From: an uncultured Planctomycetota bacterium
GTDB lineage: Bacteria; Planctomycetota; SZUA-567; JAFGNG01
Reading direction: 5' to 3'
Assembly (NCBI GenBank): GCA_947311175.1
Contig: CAMZKK010000231.1
Coordinates: 1-9,005, forward strand
DNA length: 9,005 nucleotides
Made by a program: the position numbers and the translations under genes. How positions within the stretch are numbered: the stretch's first letter is position 1; each line of letters opens with the position of its first letter. Shown piece by piece: positions 7,334-9,005 of the stretch. A model generated the notes under the pieces. The model saw only the letters and a list, made by a program, of their open reading frames with translations. It had not been told where the DNA came from and ran no database searches.

Positions 7334-9005
7334 TTTTAATCTCCTTTGAAAAGGCAATGTAGGTATTTGCAGAAGATAATATTTTTTTGTTTCTAAAATT
7401 ACCTTTATCGAGGTATGGTAGTCCTTCGGTATTGGCAATAATCATGATTGAGATGTTTTTGGTTGTTATTTTGGGAGTAAAGAAGAGACACTTTTTTAAG
7501 TTTTTTTTTAATGATTTTGAATATTTAACGGCATTAACAAAAATCTGTTCGCCAGACGGTATCTTGTCAAAATCAAAAACCTTTTGCTCGCTGTTTAGCG
7601 AATTAAAAAATATTGTTCCGTAATTCACGGCATAGGGAAGATTATTTCTAATACTTATCTTGTCGTCATTTATCTTTTTGACAACCAAGCCCATTCTGAT
7701 TCTTCGGGGAATGGCAGAAACAAAACCCGATGGCTGGCGATTAAGCACATAGCCACTTTCAAGAGTCACTCCTGTGGTTAGATTTTGCACAAGAGTAAGG
7801 GGATTTTGGTATGAAAATGGAGTAAAAGAGATTGCAATACTATCTTTCGGCAAGGTTTGGATATTGGCGTAGAATGGCGAATATATTCCTCTTGCCTGAT
7901 AAACAACGCCATCGCCATTATTTAAATCGTGAAGTAATAGGTTGTTGCTATTTATTTTGTCTGAAATTCCTTCTGAAAAAAAAGACGAGACGATTAGAAT
8001 AATTATTCCCACAATTGAAATTAGAGGTGCGGTAATGAAGAACAAAACCAATCTTCTCTTTTTCTTGAGAATGAAATAATTTACAGGACCTAGCAATAGT
8101 GCTATTACCAAACAGCTAATGATATATGTGAAGGTTGGGATTTCGCGTAGATGTTTTAATAGGCTATCAAATCTGGTGGGGATTGACTTTGAGACGGATG
8201 CACGAGTATTCTTCTCTGATAGAATCCCTTTGGAATCATAAAGCCTGAGAGTGCTTTTTAGAGCAGCCATTGATGATGGTAGGTCGTTGATGGTTTTAAC
8301 AGTTAAAATCAAACCTATTCCACAATCTTTAACCCCATATTCATTCATCTTGATGGTTGATAAATTTAGCTTTCTCAAGGCGATTTCAGGATTTTCACCA
8401 ACAAGGATCAAACGACCTTCTGTAAATCTAACAAATCTGGAGATTGCGGTGCATTGCTTGTGATTAAGTCTTGCGACTGTGTCGTTGGTTGTTAATATTG
8501 CTCCGTGTAGTCCAACATAGCTTGCCCATTTTTGATAGGCATACCTTGCTTCGCTTGTATCAAAATGTAAGTTCTTGGTTGCATATATACCTTTTGTTTT
8601 GGTATCAGTAATCCTGCCTTCCACCTGCGGTCGAATATTTTTTTTACCATTAATCATTAGTAAAGATATGTCGTTCTTATCATTTCTGTTGGAAACATAA
8701 GAATCATTAAGTTTCTTTCGATAACTCCCATCAATATAAAATTTAATATTATGCCAATTCTCAAAAGTAATCGCAGGGATTTCAATTGTGGTTTCGCCAG
8801 TGGGGATTTCTAATTCTTTGATGGTTGTGCCTGTGCTGCCATAGGATGCAGTCATTCCTATCTTAAGATGCCTTGCAATTTGAGTGTTTTTTATAATTAT
8901 TATCAGTGGGACGAATGTTGATATTCTCTTCGGTTCAGGTTTGATTATTGAAACCTCAATGCCAATTTCGTCATCATAATTAGCCGTTACCTTGTGGGAG
9001 AAAGC
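7320..9005 (-). CDS. Membrane protein with GATase-like region and TM hairpin, N-terminus cut by window
   Basis: The frame is open from base 9005, so the 5' end lies outside the window; 561 residues are visible. The Met at 8855 (visible residue 51) is internal: the 50 codons before it have no stop and read like a continuous beta-rich protein. In visible numbering, residues 1-130 look like a beta-sandwich. Residues 160-260 resemble a glutamine-amidotransferase-like fold, with a helix followed by 'EGRLILVGENPE', the position of the usual 'GG.L...G' turn. Two transmembrane helices at about 290-313 and 318-341 flank the basic loop 'KKKRR'; the first contains 'GPVNY', typical of membrane partners of such ABC/vWA clusters. 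A beta-rich tail follows. The basic loop predicts both soluble parts outside the cytoplasm. The stop overlaps the ABC ATPase start, suggesting it is an extracytoplasmic partner of that transporter. The exact function is unknown, and I recognise an architecture rather than a named gene. Confidence 0.85.
   Translation of the reverse strand, partial: AFSHKVTANYDDEIGIEVSIIKPEPKRISTFVPLIIIIKNTQIARHLKIGMTASYGSTGTTIKELEIPTGETTIEIPAITFENWHNIKFYIDGSYRKKLNDSYVSNRNDKNDISLLMINGKKNIRPQVEGRITDTKTKGIYATKNLHFDTSEARYAYQKWASYVGLHGAILTTNDTVARLNHKQCTAISRFVRFTEGRLILVGENPEIALRKLNLSTIKMNEYGVKDCGIGLILTVKTINDLPSSMAALKSTLRLYDSKGILSEKNTRASVSKSIPTRFDSLLKHLREIPTFTYIISCLVIALLLGPVNYFILKKKRRLVLFFITAPLISIVGIIILIVSSFFSEGISDKINSNNLLLHDLNNGDGVVYQARGIYSPFYANIQTLPKDSIAISFTPFSYQNPLTLVQNLTTGVTLESGYVLNRQPSGFVSAIPRRIRMGLVVKKINDDKISIRNNLPYAVNYGTIFFNSLNSEQKVFDFDKIPSGEQIFVNAVKYSKSLKKNLKKCLFFTPKITTKNISIMIIANTEGLPYLDKGNFRNKKILSSANTYIAFSKEIKNADK
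7341..7347 (-). promoter_or_regulatory. Ribosome binding site deciding the ABC ATPase start
   Basis: The minus strand reads AAAGGAG, 7 nt before the ATG at 7333-7331. This spacing and match select 7333 as the start instead of the upstream in-frame ATG at 7438, which would add 35 residues outside the family's conserved N-terminus and overlap the preceding gene by 119 nt. Confidence 0.8.

Larger units (their letters stand above)
1..9005 (-). other. Six-gene operon (ABC-2 exporter + DUF58/vWA module), open at both ends
   Basis: All convincing coding sequence lies on the minus strand, and each gene overlaps the next: 14 nt at 7320-7333, TAATG at 6363-6367, and ATGA at 4842-4845, 3961-3964 and 2207-2210. 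No gap exists for an internal promoter or terminator outside coding sequence. The block is therefore inferred to be one transcript whose promoter lies beyond 9005 and whose end lies beyond 1. The order is membrane/GATase-like protein, ABC ATPase, ABC-2 permease, DUF58, BatA-like vWA, double-vWA/GATase-like protein. Similar gene groupings are known to me from planctomycete-type genomes, but the exact lineage was not tested. Confidence 0.88.

Noticed and set aside
7334..7438. Extended ABC ATPase start at 7438
   Set aside because: The extra 35 residues do not resemble an ABC N-terminus, the region codes for the preceding protein in another frame, and a good AAAGGAG lies 7 nt before the ATG at 7333.
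7387..8463. Plus-strand open frames at 7387-7623 and 8251-8463
   Set aside because: They are antisense shadows of the first membrane protein gene.
1..9005. Searched by eye for tRNA, riboswitch, CRISPR, insertion-sequence inverted repeats, attachment sites and rho-independent terminators
   Set aside because: No supported instance was found. The only T-rich tracts fall inside coding sequence and lack a preceding GC-rich hairpin, and there is no noncoding gap for such elements.
1..9005. Metal-chelatase (MgCoCh/BchD) or chloride-channel interpretation of the vWA genes
   Set aside because: There is no AAA+ chelatase subunit, no calcium-activated channel domain and no cobalamin or chlorophyll pathway gene nearby; the DUF58/BatA context explains the vWA domains better.

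Overview
The window is one gene-dense block read entirely on the minus strand. Six genes follow each other with no intergenic DNA, so the operon enters at the right edge (9005) and leaves at the left edge (1). The first and last genes are both cut by the window. No promoter, terminator, RNA gene, mobile element or CRISPR array is visible, and none is expected because coding sequence fills the window. The DNA is visibly AT-rich. The combination of an ABC-2 exporter with DUF58 and von Willebrand factor A (vWA) membrane proteins, and an ATPase carrying 'MPD' at its Q-loop, resembles clusters I associate with Planctomycetota and related PVC or candidate phyla. That placement comes from gene content and memory of family sequences, not from a search, so it is tentative.

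In transcription order (right to left) the genes are: (1) a membrane protein with a beta-rich region, a glutamine-amidotransferase-like (GATase-like) region, a two-helix transmembrane hairpin and a beta-rich tail (9005-7320, 5' end missing); (2) an ABC transporter ATPase (7333-6365); (3) its ABC-2 type permease of about 12 helices (6365-4842); (4) a soluble DUF58 protein (4845-3961); (5) a BatA-like membrane-anchored vWA protein (3964-2207); (6) a large membrane protein with two vWA domains separated by a GATase-like domain (2210-1, 3' end missing). The last two long frames are incomplete here: gene 6 is open with no stop from its ATG to base 1, and gene 1 is open from base 9005 through an internal Met at 8855.

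Every junction overlaps: 14 nt between genes 1 and 2, TAATG between 2 and 3, and ATGA at the other three. This implies tight translational coupling and probably coordinated amounts of the products. By the positive-inside rule the vWA domains of genes 5 and 6 and both soluble parts of gene 1 should face the periplasm, while the ATPase and DUF58 are cytoplasmic. A reasonable model is an envelope complex in which an ATP-driven ABC-2 transporter works with vWA and GATase-like extracytoplasmic scaffolds. The AAA+ MoxR ATPase that usually accompanies DUF58 and vWA genes is absent from the visible part. The substrate and physiological role cannot be read from the sequence.
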